This document shows, in pieces, positions 36,701 to 48,921 of a stretch of DNA of 64,000 bases; within the stretch, counting starts at the first letter, position 1; each line of letters opens with the position of its first letter. The notes beneath the pieces were generated by a model, which saw only the letters and a program-made list of their open reading frames with translations, was not told the DNA's origin and made no database searches. The DNA comes from Galerina marginata (taxonomy: Eukaryota; Basidiomycota; Agaricomycetes; Agaricales; Galerinaceae), in assembly GCA_023014335.1 (NCBI GenBank), contig JAECYW010000023.1, positions 372,001-436,000 of the forward strand, written 5' to 3'. Made by a program: the position numbers and the translations under genes.

Positions 36701-37886
36701 ACCTCTATTAACACAATTTTTTATCAGTGGCCACTCGCAAAGTCAATTGAGAATCATATCCCTTCATTCATGTCTTCTAACATTATGCATGGAGACGCAC
36801 ATACAATTCAACTTTGGTACCCTCGACCCCTTCTTGCTGGCACCGATGGCCAAAAGCATGGTGTTGAGGTTGGAGATTTGGCAATCCTTGAGGGGTCCGG
36901 AGAAATTCGTGTCCTATTCAACATTTTTCGCTCGTACGACGACAATAAAGCAAAGGGGGCTAAACCTCCACCAACATCCTACGAGCACCTTGAAGCCAAC
37001 TTGCGCGACGACTATGTCAGGAAAGCGGATATTCAAAAGCGACAGTGTTATCTCAGTGATAACTTTATCTTTAAGCTAAACAAGACTAGGCACAACGAAA
37101 TGTGAATTGCATTTTGTAGTTGCTACTATTAAAAGCTGATTCGTTCTCTTGTAGGCGGTATGAAATTACATCAAAGAAACCGGCGCGCAGTGGAGCGATC
37201 ATAGTCTTGCCTCATGGAGCAGTGCGTTCTGGGCTACGCAATGAGTTCTTTGGACGAGCGGTGGTGAAAGAGTATTTCCGAGATTACGCACCCAGCTGGT
37301 ATCACCATTTGAAGGACATACGACGCATTCCGAACCTGGAGAACGGCACTCTACTTCTGGTCCGAGAGACATACTGCGCCAGGACATGGGGTATCGCTGC
37401 GTTCGAGTCAAAACACGTTGTCAAGGATCCCATAAGCGCCACCTTTCATCAGTATGGCTCCAATCCACATGAATATCTTTGGCGGTCTCAAGACAATCGG
37501 CTGAAAACAAATGTCGGTCCGTCGAGAACAGAAATGGAGGCACTGGATGGGCGTGAGCCACCCCTCAACCAGTGCTTCGCCGTGGTGCTTTCTGCCCTTC
37601 ATCTGGACAAAAACACCTGGCACACGCATTTCACAAGATCATCCGTGAACTTTTCCCGAACCGCTTCTTTGGAGTCAAAGAGTAGTCATGGCACTTCCCG
37701 GATATCGAGCGCACGGCGATGGTCGTCCATCAGAGGATCTCTCAAGGGCAAAGGCAAGGACACGAGGACGTCCCATCTGGATGCAGAAGAAGGTTTGCAT
37801 GCCCCTACCTAGTCTTGATTATCGTCCATTCTGATTGCTATTGTTACACAGACGGTGATTATGAGCTTTTGGTCCAAGAGACTTAA
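33791..37886 (+). CDS. Type C gene, copy 3: N-terminal exon-repeat array plus two LPDG-family modules
   Basis: The start MSSASSSGNFKSGN is at 33791 (exon 33791-33836). The N-terminal half is Pro/Ser/Gln-rich over many small exons, including SHPSHPSHPSPP near 34155. It contains six related exons (35234-36200) that each encode a Gln/Ser/Gly-rich segment of up to 45 residues. The conserved part is 36728-37101, 37155-37792 and 37852-37886 (349 codons). Module 1 has WPLAKSIENHIPS, VEVGDLAILEGSGEIRVLFN and TSYEHLE. Module 2 has GAIIVLPHGA, PSWYHHLKD, NGTLLLVRETY, TWGIAAF, EYLW and PPLNQCFA. The tail is DGDYELLVQET. It lacks the downstream NACHT partner that the other two copies have. Function unknown. 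Confidence 0.7.
35234..36200 (+). repeat. Tandem array of six exon-intron units inside type C copy 3
   Basis: Exons are 35234-35329, 35381-35506, 35558-35692, 35745-35879, 35931-36065 and 36117-36200; the introns between them are 51-52 nt. The full-size exons are 126 or 135 nt, all multiples of three and in the same phase, so units can be gained or lost without breaking the frame. Each starts GTCATTT (a split Arg codon followed by H-F/L) and most end in a Tyr-rich block such as PSYQENTS before GTAAG. The intron sequences are as similar between units as the exons. Confidence 0.85.
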
Positions 37887-38627
37887 TGTAATGCTTAAGT
37901 GTCGATGCGGTCAGCGTTGGGTGAGTAACCTATCCTGTGATGGAAGGCAACTCTAGTAGCTGATATAAAGAGTGATAAGCTGCGCTCGAGTTTGGCTTGT
38001 TGAGGTTGTGTGCCGGATGACTGCGCTTTCTTGTTTTTGATTCTGCTTGGTATCTGCGGTTCTGGTCAGCCTGTGCGCTACATGTCAACATTCATGAATG
38101 TATAGCGACCATGATATTAATTCAGTCAATATTATAATACCTGCCGACGTCTGAAAGATCGTGCCATTTCTTCAGCTGTCTTTGTATTAATGGGTAGTAC
38201 TTACATATGACATTTTGTCTATAAACCTTTTTCTTCGGGTTGTTGGTTCATTCAGTAAATCATGATGGCGACTTATTATTCACAGATCGATTTTCATCTG
38301 ATATAAGGTCTGTCGTGAGAGACTAATGGCGACTATGTTGACCAGTTGTACTGACTAGTTAACCGTCGACGGGTTTAAATTTTAGGCACCGCCCGGCAGT
38401 TGCCAAAAAAAGAAATGCCACTTGCAAGCTCGTGGACTGAATTTCTGGCTTGATTCTAAACCGTCACTACACTTTTAACGTGTTCAAGGCCGGGACGACG
38501 CGTCTAAGGAAAAGTTCCGCGATAAAGACGCGAGAAAGCGCAAAACCTATTGCTCATTGGTCCCGGTTAGTTTTGCGGCCTTATATTGGTCCAAGACGGT
38601 ATTTCTGACGAAATTTCAGAAACTGTC
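37887..38627. other. Intergenic between the C/N array and an F-box gene
   Basis: No open frame of note. This marks the right boundary of the accessory array. Confidence 0.45.
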
Positions 38628-40285
38628 ATGACCAGCCAAAATTACGCGACGGTTCTGCCTGTTGAGATATGGAGGGAGTGTTTCATGCTCCTTGGTGCTA
38701 CAGAGCACAAAAAGCTCGCCAAAACCTGTCGCTTCTTTCATGACGTCTGTCTTGCCTTCATCTTCAAATCAATAACCCTATCTTCCCAAATCTCGTTTTA
38801 CAAAAATTCGGCCCCTCAAGAGATAACAAGACAGCTAGAGAAGTTGACCAACGATATCGGCCTCTTCACCAAGCTGGCTATGTCTCCACAATATGCCCCA
38901 CATGTTCGCAAATGCACCCTATGCTATTCCCTTCGGCTGTCCACAAGCACTGTCAAAGACGTTGCCAAGCTCGCGAAAGATGCCTACGAGTCATTCATTC
39001 AAGCGTTTGTTAAATGTATTCCGCGACTCGTCAACGTACGTGAGGTAGAGATCGATTGTATGAAGAAGATGGACAAGAGGGTACTGGCTGTTCTCGCGAC
39101 GCTTCCGCAGGTGGAAGAGCTTTCATTGACCTCGGTCCGGTTTGGAGTCCACCAGCTAAAGTCGCAGATCAAGGTGAAGAAACTCTGGATCCGCAACTCG
39201 ATGTCGGATGCCAACCCAAATAAAGCAGCAAAACGCCTAGAGCTCTTTTCTGCTGAGCACCTCCAAGAGCTTTCCATCTTCTCCAGGGCTTATGCGCCAA
39301 AGATATTTTTAGCGTTAACAAATCGGGGACCATTGAGGAATCTCGTCTGCCTCGCCTTCGAGATAAACTCTACAAACCTGGATGTTCTCTATCCTTTTTT
39401 GGCGATGTGCCCAAACATGGAGTCCATTCGGGTGAATTTTGGTTCCTACAATGACGTGGAACGCATGGCCATTCCCCCCCTTCCGCGATCCACGATTCCT
39501 CTCCTACGGTCCTTTTCTGGTCAAAATTCGATAGCACGGATTTTTGTTCCCGGACGGCCGGTCAAGGAAGTGTCCTTGGTTCAACTCCCAAGACATAACG
39601 ATAGGGAATATTCAGAGATGAAAGACCTGATCCCCTATTTCCTCCGAAGCACAGGTCCTGTTATCGATCTCGCAGTCGTGGGCTTGATGTGCACTCCAGA
39701 ACTAATGGCTTTACTAGTGACCCATTTTCCCGATCTGACGCGATTGAAGTTGGGGTTAAGCTGCTTAAAGGTGTTTCCTGCAGAAAACCCTCATAGCCAT
39801 CAGCTAGAACAAGTGAAAGCAACTGAACTTGTGCCCCATGATCCTGGCAGTGTGGCCTCTCACTTAAGCGACGTGATGTTACCCGTATACGCGCATGCCG
39901 TTTATATGGTAAGTCTGTCTCAATCAATACTTACCCACAGTTTCGTTAATTCTTCACTCCGTCCTAGACACTTTTGCACTGGATCGCTCACAAAAGAATT
40001 GTTCTGCCTAGAAGCCTCGAGACACTTCATCTGGTTGATGAATTTTCCTTCATGTCTTTCCAGCTGGAATCAGATCTAGAAGACGACTCTACAGACCGGC
40101 GTACACAAGAAGGGTCATATACATACGCAATGGCCGAATCAATTTTTGACGCCGTTTCCATCCAATATCCTGCGCTGCAGCGGCTTGTCGTAGGAAGCGT
40201 TGAGGATGGAATGGAATGGTTCAAGACTGCAAGGGGAAAATGGGGATTGTTGACAAACAGACAATGCGGTCGCTATTTCATCTAG
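38628..40285 (+). CDS. F-box protein with divergent leucine-rich-repeat C-terminus (paralogue 1)
   Basis: Exons 38628-39908 and 39968-40285 give 532 residues. The N-terminal F-box reads LPVEIWRECFMLLGATEHKK, then LAKTCRFFHDVCLAFIF at about residues 10-45, a typical mushroom F-box with the LPxEIWxxCF start and a CRxFHD turn. The rest has irregular leucine-rich segments (for example VLAVLATLPQVEELSLTSVR). The family would serve as SCF ubiquitin-ligase substrate adaptors in which the C-terminus binds the target. The intron position near the C-terminus (before TLLHWIAHKR) is shared with the F-box gene at 61837-63518, so the two are paralogues. An earlier non-ATG reading of the frame is possible, but the ATG at 38628 places the F-box correctly. 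Confidence 0.8.
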
Positions 40286-41094
40286 GGTAGCCTTGTTGAT
40301 GCCGACCCCATTTTCCAAGCGAACTTCTTGAGGGGAGAATGAGGAGAAGAATGATCCCACATTTGCTTGTGCAATGGATAGTAAAGTAAGCCATTCAAGG
40401 TCCTGCATAGCGATTTCGAGAAGGTTACACTCAGGCTGCGCATACAAGTTGGACTTCCGGACCTGGTCATCATCAAAAGGGCATGAAATGTCTCTCCGGC
40501 TAGGAGTCGACAGCAGTCTCTATTTTGGAACAAGCCTTCGCTGTGTAACTAACAGACTTAAAGGAACCCGTAGGCCTAAAGCAGCGAGCAAGGAAATCCT
40601 TGAGAGGTGGAGTCGCTCCCCATTTGACGCATCCGATACCTACAGGCTACTGGTCAAATCTTGTTTGGTCACGATGACCCGTGGTAGGCGGGGCAGCCGC
40701 AGCCATTCTGCCTTGCCTGGGGGTGTAAAGCAATGCATGGTCTTGCATGATCGGCCGCCTCTTCTCCAGGCACATTGTCGCTTGGTAGCCTGACCTTGGC
40801 CTGACCAGCTGAACCTAGCTGGACTCGACTATCTTAGGGCCTTGGATTACTCAGATATGACTATCATTCTCAGATCATCCTTTCGCCTAATTATAACCCG
40901 GGGCAATCTCCTAAATACAGACGAAGAGGGATGATTTATAAAGCCCAGTGACTTAGCCCGGTCCGGGTCCAAGACTCCAGGTACTTAAGCCTTTCTATCA
41001 TGAGCTCCTTTTACTCACTCGAACTTCTTCAGCGCTCAAGCTCAAGACTACAAGTTACTCAACACGAATCCATTCTCTAGGCCATATTCATGAT
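40286..41094. other. Intergenic between the F-box and metallo-beta-lactamase genes
   Basis: No supported gene. The right part (from about 40960) is probably the promoter of the hydrolase gene. Confidence 0.45.
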
Positions 41095-41982
41095 ATGGGC
41101 CTTCCAACTCCATCCAATAACCAGCCCTTCTGCACTGTCTCCGCCTTGCATGGTGGAGAAATGACCGTAGCCGAGGAACTTTTTATCACAGATGCGACAC
41201 CCGGTTCGAAAATGACCGCACCTTCGCTGTGTTTCATGATAAACCACTCGGAGAAACCGCAGAAGTTTTTATTCGACCTGGGAATAAGGTCGGACACGGA
41301 GAACTATCCGCCAAGCGTCCAGAAGATCCTCGCTGGAGGATTCTCAATTGACGCTACGCAAAATTGCCTCCAAGACCTCGAAAAAGCCGGGACCAAGCCA
41401 GCCGACATCGATTTCGTGTGCATCTCGCACTGTCATTTCGACCATGTAGGGAATACACATGCATTCAACCAGAGCACATTTGTTGTAGGAGGTGAATGCC
41501 GTTCTTTGCTCGAGAAAGGTTACCCCCACGACCCCGACGCGAGTTATGCTGCCGACTTATTGCCCGCCGATCGAACTCAGTACATATCCGATGCCGACTG
41601 GAAACCGATAGGACCCTTTCCCAGCGCTTTCGACTTCTACGGCGATGGCAGCCTCTACATTGTTGATAGTCCCGGACACCTCCATGGTCATGTCAATATC
41701 CTAGCCCGCACCTCTTCCGACGGAGCTTGGATTTACCTAGCAGGCGACAGCGCGCACCATTGGAAGATCCTGACCGGCGAATCCCAAATCAAAGTCGGGG
41801 CAGCTTGGGACCCCAACTTCTGCATGCACGTCGATAAGGCAAAGGCAGAGGAACATATTGCTCGGATCCGCGAAATTTGGAAGACGCCACGTGTCCGAGT
41901 GCTGCTTGCGCATGATGGGCCATGGTATAAGGAGAACGAGGGCGGACCAGCCTTCTGGCCAGGGAAGATAGAGTCCCTGTGA
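41095..41982 (+). CDS. Metallo-beta-lactamase-fold hydrolase (lactonase-like)
   Basis: A single-exon gene of 295 residues. The zinc motif HxHxDH is intact as SHCHFDHVG (H112, H114, D116, H117). The next metal ligands are visible as SPGHLHGH (H195/H199) and AGDSAHH (D218), and LLAHDGPW near residue 275 gives the last histidine. The layout resembles fungal and bacterial N-acyl homoserine lactonase-like proteins, which open lactone rings or hydrolyse related esters with two metal ions. No signal peptide is seen, so it is likely cytosolic. It lacks introns, unlike nearly all its neighbours, which fits some fungal members of this family. The substrate cannot be told from sequence. Confidence 0.88.
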   Translation: MGLPTPSNNQPFCTVSALHGGEMTVAEELFITDATPGSKMTAPSLCFMINHSEKPQKFLFDLGIRSDTENYPPSVQKILAGGFSIDATQNCLQDLEKAGTKPADIDFVCISHCHFDHVGNTHAFNQSTFVVGGECRSLLEKGYPHDPDASYAADLLPADRTQYISDADWKPIGPFPSAFDFYGDGSLYIVDSPGHLHGHVNILARTSSDGAWIYLAGDSAHHWKILTGESQIKVGAAWDPNFCMHVDKAKAEEHIARIREIWKTPRVRVLLAHDGPWYKENEGGPAFWPGKIESL

Positions 41983-42375
41983 GCTTGGAGAATATCTGAA
42001 GGATCCAACGAACGGCTGCGGGTTACTTATTTAAATAAATATGTATTTCGCCAAGTCGGGTGTTATCTTTTCGTTTTGGATTCGTGAGGACGCGTAAACT
42101 TGAAAGCTTGACTCTTCATCGATCAAGCCATACGACCAAGGTCTCCTACGGGATAGTTTTGACCTCTGAATACTTTGTATTTATTAGATTTATACCCAAA
42201 CATCCACGGCTTTCTGTCAATGGGCAACATGATAATTTTTATGCCTACATATTTACAGTAATCAATGAGCCCGTTAATACTTTCAACCCGCAGTATCAAA
42301 GCAAAAAAAAAACACAGCTTAGATAGCATTTCGACGATCAAACTATACTTATATACAATGCCCATGAAAAAATAT

Positions 42376-44148
42376 TTAGGCAGGGACGAGATTGTTAATT
42401 GGAACATTTGGGATGTCGTTTAAATCTAGGTTGTTCATAAAACCGTCCGTTTCGACTCCGTCGTCCGAACTGGTGCCGACGTTGCATTCGTAAACAAAGG
42501 GTTGATAATAGGCCTCCCGTAAATTAAGGATGAGCCGAGAACCGACGATACACGGCGAAAAGGATGCAACACAAATACCCATCTGGCCTACAAGATACTG
42601 GACATATTCCATGATGATCATATGTAAAGAAGAGGAAGTATGGAAACGTACCGGTAAACGCACTGAGACAAAGATGTTGGTGATGCAGATGACCAGAGAT
42701 CTGGACATCCAGGATTCATAAATTTATTGGTCTTGGTCTGGGAGATTGAGGAACGCACATGAACGGAAATGTTATACTATCCCGTAGGAGGATGTATGTC
42801 AAGCATTCTGGATTGTGCCATTGGGTCAGAGATAGCCATGGTAGTTTTCGGTTGACTCCAATTGACCGGTAGTGGTGAATGGCGCGAGAGAGCGAGAGGC
42901 ACAGCACGAGAAGCTCGAAGCAGATGATAGGTATCCAGATTGTATACATCCAATGCGGGGAGGAAGCTCCAGAACACGGAGATACGCCTGGTGCAGGCTT
43001 GGGGATGGCTGGAACGAGATATGAGGATGGATAATCAAAAAGTTGAACTGGTAATGTCCGACTTACGAACTCGGAACCTGGAAGCGACGATTTGAACCAC
43101 GGCAATTCCGGCCAATTCGAGAACGAGGGCAACAAACAGAAGGGTAGTAATCCGGCGGTCGTTATTGTACATGCCCGATACCCTGTAAATCATGATAGCT
43201 CAATGTATAATGTAAGCTTGCGGAGCCCACAGGGTGTTTCATAAGGAAACAGACACACCTTGCATTGAAGAAAGGACCATGGCGTTGAGGTAGCCTAATA
43301 TGACTGCGATAAAACGACCTAAAGAACCAATATCAATGTTTTGTTCGATGGAACGGCAGAAGTGGAGATTTGTCGTACAGCTAGTCATAATAATAAAAGT
43401 CAGTTCCAGTGTAACGAACAAGCAAACAAGACTTACTTCTTTTTGCGGAAAGAGCCAGCAGAAAGTAGGACAGAAGTGAGCATGTGTTTATAACAGCTTC
43501 AAAATGGCGGCATACTCGGTTGGTGTGCATCACAATGTGCCTTACGAACACTAACGAACAACAGGTTCAGGCACTTGAAAGCAATAAGGTATACGAGACA
43601 CATACCAAAAGCACCATAACTGAGCACCAATGAATAGATCAATAAACAAAATAGGTCCAGAAAATAAGTACTTACAGTTGCATGCCGTCTCCCACATAAC
43701 GGTTCTGAATGAAGCCTGAGAATTGTGAATGATTTCGAGGTAGCGTTACGCACCAAGAAAAAGAGAAGCTGGACAGCTGTCCGCTTCGGCCGTTTCTGGA
43801 ATCGCGATGACGAGTTTGAGATGTACGATTTCAACGAAAATTAGGGGAGATATATACCCAAATCAGTTCTACCTACAAAGGAGTTGTGGATGGCAGTGAG
43901 CATGCAAAAGGGAGAAGGATTTACCTCCACGTCAAGAGTCGTGACTACACCGAACACTTGGTTAATAGTCGGTTTATCAAGCAAGGAAGTCCGCACTATG
44001 GTCATAAACAACACACGTCGCGGTCGAGACTAGAGGTTAAGAGGCGGTGTGTTAATGCACGACCCAATCGAACAAAGGTAACTAACGCACGGTATAATAA
44101 CGCCAGCGCTCGATCAGCGAACAGCCATTCTACTGACGATGCGTTCAT
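42376..44148 (-). CDS. DUF6533-type integral membrane protein (paralogue 1)
   Basis: The minus-strand start MNASSVEWLFADRALALLY at 44148 is followed by small exons that splice to TCVVYDHITTLDVE, VELIWKRPKRTAVQLLFF and QNRYVGDGMQ. The YDxxxTLDxEVxxIWKR...LFFxxRY pattern is the N-terminal DUF6533 signature. Later exons give PKPAPGVSP, the TM segment TIWIPIICFELLVLCLSL and HHYRS, then LRDSITFPFM and SRLILNLREAYYQPF before the stop at 42376. Six or seven TM segments are expected; the function is unknown, and receptor-like roles have been suggested only by topology. Its exon order matches the plus-strand paralogue at 50936. Confidence 0.78.
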
Positions 44149-45156
44149 TGATAGCCTACAACTCCTTCAACTCTCTTGGCCCTTAAGAGTTGATGTTCTA
44201 ACGCCGACGAGCTGACAAAAAGCGCCCCGAATACTCGAACTTGGAGGAGCGGGTCGAAGTTGTGAATCGGATACCAGCCGGTACGGAATGGTTGAAGACA
44301 AGGTGGGTTGCATTGGTGCCATTCTTGCTCGCCTTGAATATTCGATTCAATTGGTTCAAGTAGAATGATGGTGACCAACGGTGACCCTGCAGGACCTAGG
44401 CTTTGCGGACAACGCGCTGGGGCACTTTCCCAGACTTGAAGGTTCGATGAGGGCTTGTCATTGTCAAAAGTGAGGCCTACGTTGAGGAAGCACTGAGGAG
44501 CTTTAGCTGTTATGAGCTTGCGAGGTAATTGCAAGTAGTTATAACATTGGGTGACTTCCCGCCGCCTTTAGAAACGCAGATTATTTTCTAAACATCATTT
44601 TCAGACAGATGCCGGGAAGCCGAGTGACAGATCTTCCGATCTACGCTCCGCTGATGGTGGCGGCGTCGTTTTCAAACTTTCGTTTGAACGAGGCCTCCGC
44701 ACCCCCTCTCCAACCTCAAATTCTAGTTGTAGACTCTCCCAGAACCGTTTTAGGGATTCCCATCATTATTTGTCAGCATTGCCGAGAGTTCCGTCCCTCT
44801 ATTTGCCTTCTCCCTCTTCCTGAGTGTCCCGTAGTATTACTCTTGTATCACCCATCTATTTCAAACTAATAAGAAAGTGCTTACAAGCCGTTTGAGTGAA
44901 CAAAAAGGAGTAGCCCCTCCCGGTTGTCAGTATGAGGGTGAAATATTTATTTTCTTGTGCTCTGCCGGCAGTGAATACCGTTCATTTGTCAAAGCAACTC
45001 CGTCTCGAGGGTATTCTAGTAAACAGATTGGACGTTACAAGGATTTATCCAATTATCTTAAGGGGAATTAGCCGTGAAGGATGAGATTTGTCGAGGAGGG
45101 TAGGACTGAAATTAAATAAATCCTTAGATCCTAAAAGTGTCCACGGTTTAGAATAT
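44149..45156. other. Intergenic, promoter side of the DUF6533 gene, left flank of the pogo element
   Basis: Short open frames (for example 44609-44869) have no support. No gene is called. Confidence 0.4.
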
Positions 45157-45158
45157 TA

Positions 45159-45185
45159 CTGTACGTAATCAGGTAACCGGTCACC
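45159..45185 (+). repeat. Left terminal inverted repeat of the pogo-like element
   Basis: A 27 bp repeat beginning CTGTACGTAATCAGG, directly after the TA at 45157. Confidence 0.92.
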
Positions 45186-46067
45186 CTGGGTACTCGGTCA
45201 AGCTGTCCGTACAGGACTGAGAAATGCTTTCCCCTCGAATTTTTTGAGTGATTCCATTAGCCTCCATCGAGTTCTACCTGTACATGTAATTTTTATGTCA
45301 AAATACAATGTATGTGTTGAGAAAAACGAATCAGATTGGAGGAATTTCGCTAAAGATGCCGAATTTCCAGATATAGACAACGTCTAAAATTAGAAATCGT
45401 TATCTGGACAGCGCAATAATCGACCTTCCCCCCAGGAAACTTGTGTTCTCGCAAGTCTCTGGTCTCCCCCATACCTGGACTACTCACTCCCAGTCTCTAC
45501 ATACGATATCATAGAAATAAAAGTGTTGTTTTAAGCTTAGTCACATGTGTTTTCAGGTGTATGCGCATCAATCCTCCATTGCGCTGCTGAGAACACCACG
45601 AAGACAACCTGAGAAATTTCAAGTGAGGCTGGTAAAATACGTGTGGACGAACTAAATTCGAGGCGCAGAATAATTTTACTTATTTTATTTGGACCTTGGA
45701 GTGATGATCTATCAAAATGGCCTGTTTTCGGTAGAATGGCTGTTTGTAATTTTTTGTCGAGTTTGAGTGGACTTCATGGCAAATTGAGTGGCTGAAATCA
45801 GTATTCAACATCCCTCGATGCTCCTTACCACAAAAAATCTGCACTTTATTGACTCTCTCGCTCTCAAACAAGTGCCGAAATATGCGAAAATTCACTATTT
45901 TTACTACCATTTAGACAAGATAATTTTAGTGATCACCGACAATCTAACGAAGTATCCCAGTTTGACTATGCTCTCTCAAAGTACTGGCATCGATTTTGAG
46001 TGAAAAACGGGAAGAGAGAAGTCGTTTCAGACTTGTACGCCCCCTTGCCTCCTTTTGATCGCACCAG

Positions 46068-48600
46068 ATGTGTTTAACGGCACCTCGTAGATCGCTTCGC
46101 CAATTATCCCAAAAATCCTCGGGAAATAACTCTTTTCCAGTCCCTGATGTCGACGATGTCATTCCGCCGCTTCCTGACCCCGAGGCCGTTCCACAGGAGG
46201 AGCGCATTGCACTGGCTATTGAGGCCGTCAAGGCAAGTGTGCCCGCATCTGGCGGGAAACCCAAACTTTCACTGCGACAGGCTGCCAAGGCCTACGGCAT
46301 ACCAAGAACCACACTGACCGACCGGTTTAATGGCGTTGGGACCCGCCAGGAGGCCCATGCATTTCAACAACTCCTCTCAGTTGCACAGGAGCGTATTCTT
46401 GCAGACTGGGCCAAGGTACAAGCTCGGCGGGGTGTCCCAATCTCACCAACTAGTCTTGCGGAGCATGCCAGTGACATTGCCGGCCAGCCAGTCGGGACTT
46501 CCTGGCAAGGGCGATTCATGGAACGACATCCCGATCTTAAAACCAGGTGGACTCAGAGCTTAGAGCAGTGTCGGGCCAACAATGTCAACCGTCCTACCGT
46601 CTATAAATTTTTTGACATATTGGAGGAGCTCGTAAAGGAGTTTAACATACCAGTTGAGAATATCTACAACATGGACGAGAAGGGTGTACAGCTAGGTGTT
46701 GGTAAACGTGTTGCAGCTATCGTCGACCGTAGCCAGAAAAACGTTTATAATCTCGAAAACGGGAATCGCGAACTGGTAACCATAATCGAAACAGTCTGTG
46801 CCGACGGTTCTGCTCTGCAGCCAACAGTTATTTTTGAGGGAAAGCGGGTGAATTTGGGCTGGACGAAAAGCAATCCCTGTCATGCGAGGTCTGTTAGACT
46901 AGTACTCATTTGATATATTGTGCGATGACATTTTATGATTCAGCGTCGCTTGCTCGCCGAATGGGTGGACTGATCAAGACCTTGGCGCAAAATGGCTCGA
47001 AAGAGATTTTGAGCCAATGAGCGCTGCACGCAACAAGACCGGCGGCTATCGATTACTCATTCTCGATGGACACAACTCACACTCCACCTATCGGTTCTGC
47101 AAATTTGCTAAGGAGCACAATATTATCATTATATGCTTACCCTCTCATACTACGCATGTCTTACAGCCTTGCGATGTCGGCGTCTTCGGTCCTCTTGCGT
47201 CGAGCTGGAAAGCGCAGGTGAACCAGGCTGCGAGGAACTACATGCCAATAACAAAGTACAACTTACTTGAACAATATTCAGCTGCCCGAGAGCGCGCTTT
47301 CAAAGATGAAACAATTCGTTCAGCATTCGAAAAAACAGGCATATGGCCGATGAATCGGCACGCTCTTGACCCACACGTTTTTGATCCTTCATTAAATACG
47401 ACAACACAGGCAGCTCAGCCTTTACCGACAACTCTTCCATCTCCCGATCTGGTCACCATCACGGCTACCACCTCCACAGAGGCAACTACCCTTTCCCATG
47501 TCTCAAATTCGTCGAATGGAACAGTGGATGGACCTGCTGTCTTGACTTTAGACTCTCAAGCACCTCCTGATGGCGAAGGCGACTTACCAAAGCTCAGTTT
47601 GAAGGTCCCGAAGCCGTTGAAGGGCACCGCGTCACGCCAGGAGCTCCAGGACCAAAACAAGGAATTATTTCGGCTACTCAAGCTTGCGGAGGAGCAGATC
47701 CAGCGCGATCATGCTCAGAAAAGGTTAATGGATCGCGAGAATGAGAGGTTGCGTCAGCGACTCCATTGGAAGCAAAAGAAAAAGGAGGATAAACGTACGA
47801 CAGCGGACGCACGTCACTTGACAGCGGATGAGTCATTGGCCGAGGGAGCGCAAGCACTATGGCGCGCAACAATCAAGGAATTCCACGAGTTAGCAAAGCC
47901 GATATTCAAGAAACAGCGCGAGGCCATCGACGAGTACTACCGCGATCTTGTAGTGCAGGAAAAGATGCGGGCAGACGAAGAAAAGCAACAGGCAGCCCAG
48001 GAGAAAAAGGCCCAAGCGGCAGCAGAGAAAGAGGAGGCGGCATGGAGGCGAGAGATGGCAAATGTGGCAAAGTATGCTGAGGAGTACGAGGCGGCAGTGC
48101 AGAAGCAGGCGTTGCGAGAGGAAAAGAAGAAGAAGACAGCTATGGCGAAAGCGGCGAAGGCGGAGGCGGCGAAGGCGAAGGCGAAAGCGAAGGCGAAGGC
48201 GAAGGTGGTGAAGGGCAAGGGTAGGCGTATCGAGCCCAGCTCCGATGATTCCGAAGACGATTATGCTACAGAAGAAGACGAATCAGCCGCGGAGAAGACA
48301 GGTAAGTTACGCACCTGATTCTGAAAGGCGCGTTTGCCAACACTTTCCTCTCAAGTAGATGGGCAGGTAGAAGAGCGCCGGCCAGTTCCTAAGCCACGCC
48401 CGATAAGGAGGCAACCTGCACCTGAGGAGCAGCAGGCTGTAGACGCGGAAACGGAGGAGGTTGAGGCTGATGAACCCGTGCCGAGCACCTCGACTGTGCT
48501 GGTCAACATGTCGGTATTGGGCACTGCAGGAGTAGCCTCCACAAGTTTAGAGCCTACTGTTGCACCTCGCTATACGTTACGGTCGAGGAGGGGAGGGTAG
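46068..48600 (+). CDS. Pogo/Tigger-like transposase (psq HTH, CENP-B-like DNA binding, DDE_1)
   Basis: Exons 46068-46888, 46944-48301 and 48359-48600 give 806 residues. A pipsqueak-type helix-turn-helix is seen at about 65-85 (LSLRQAAKAYGIPRTTLTDR), followed by the CENP-B-like second DNA-binding part (ILADWAKVQARRGVPIS, SWQGRFMERHPDL). The DDE_1 catalytic core has YNMDEKGVQLG (first Asp), ILDGHNSHSTYRF (second Asp) and HVLQPCDVGVFGPL (third Asp), then TGIWPMNRHALDP. The long C-terminus is an Ala/Lys/Glu-rich coiled coil (about 540-690) with KAKAKAKAKAK-like nuclear-localisation runs and an acidic stretch, ending in basic YTLRSRRGG. All three catalytic acids are present and no stop interrupts the frame, so the element may be autonomous. 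Confidence 0.93.
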
Positions 48601-48894
48601 TGTCGTCGTTGTCGATGAACAAGGCTTATCGTGAGTTATCAGCTCCAAATCAGATCGGGTATGCCTGACGTGGGAGCCAAACAGGCCCTGTGACGTGCCG
48701 TGGCGGATGTGGCCGAGTACTAGGTAACCGGTTCATGACTTGACCCACGTTCGAAAAATATTCATAGAGGAGCAAGTACTGCACTTAAAATTACGAAACT
48801 TGGCAGAAGGGTAGTCAGGATGCTAGATTACACGATTGCAAAGTCTTTTTTGAATCCGTGAAGTTTTGATGAAGAAACTTAATAATTGGCCTTA

Positions 48895-48921
48895 GGTGAC
48901 CGGGTACCTGATTACGTACAG
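48895..48921 (-). repeat. Right terminal inverted repeat of the pogo-like element
   Basis: Inverted counterpart of 45159-45185 with one mismatch, followed directly by TA at 48922. Confidence 0.92.
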
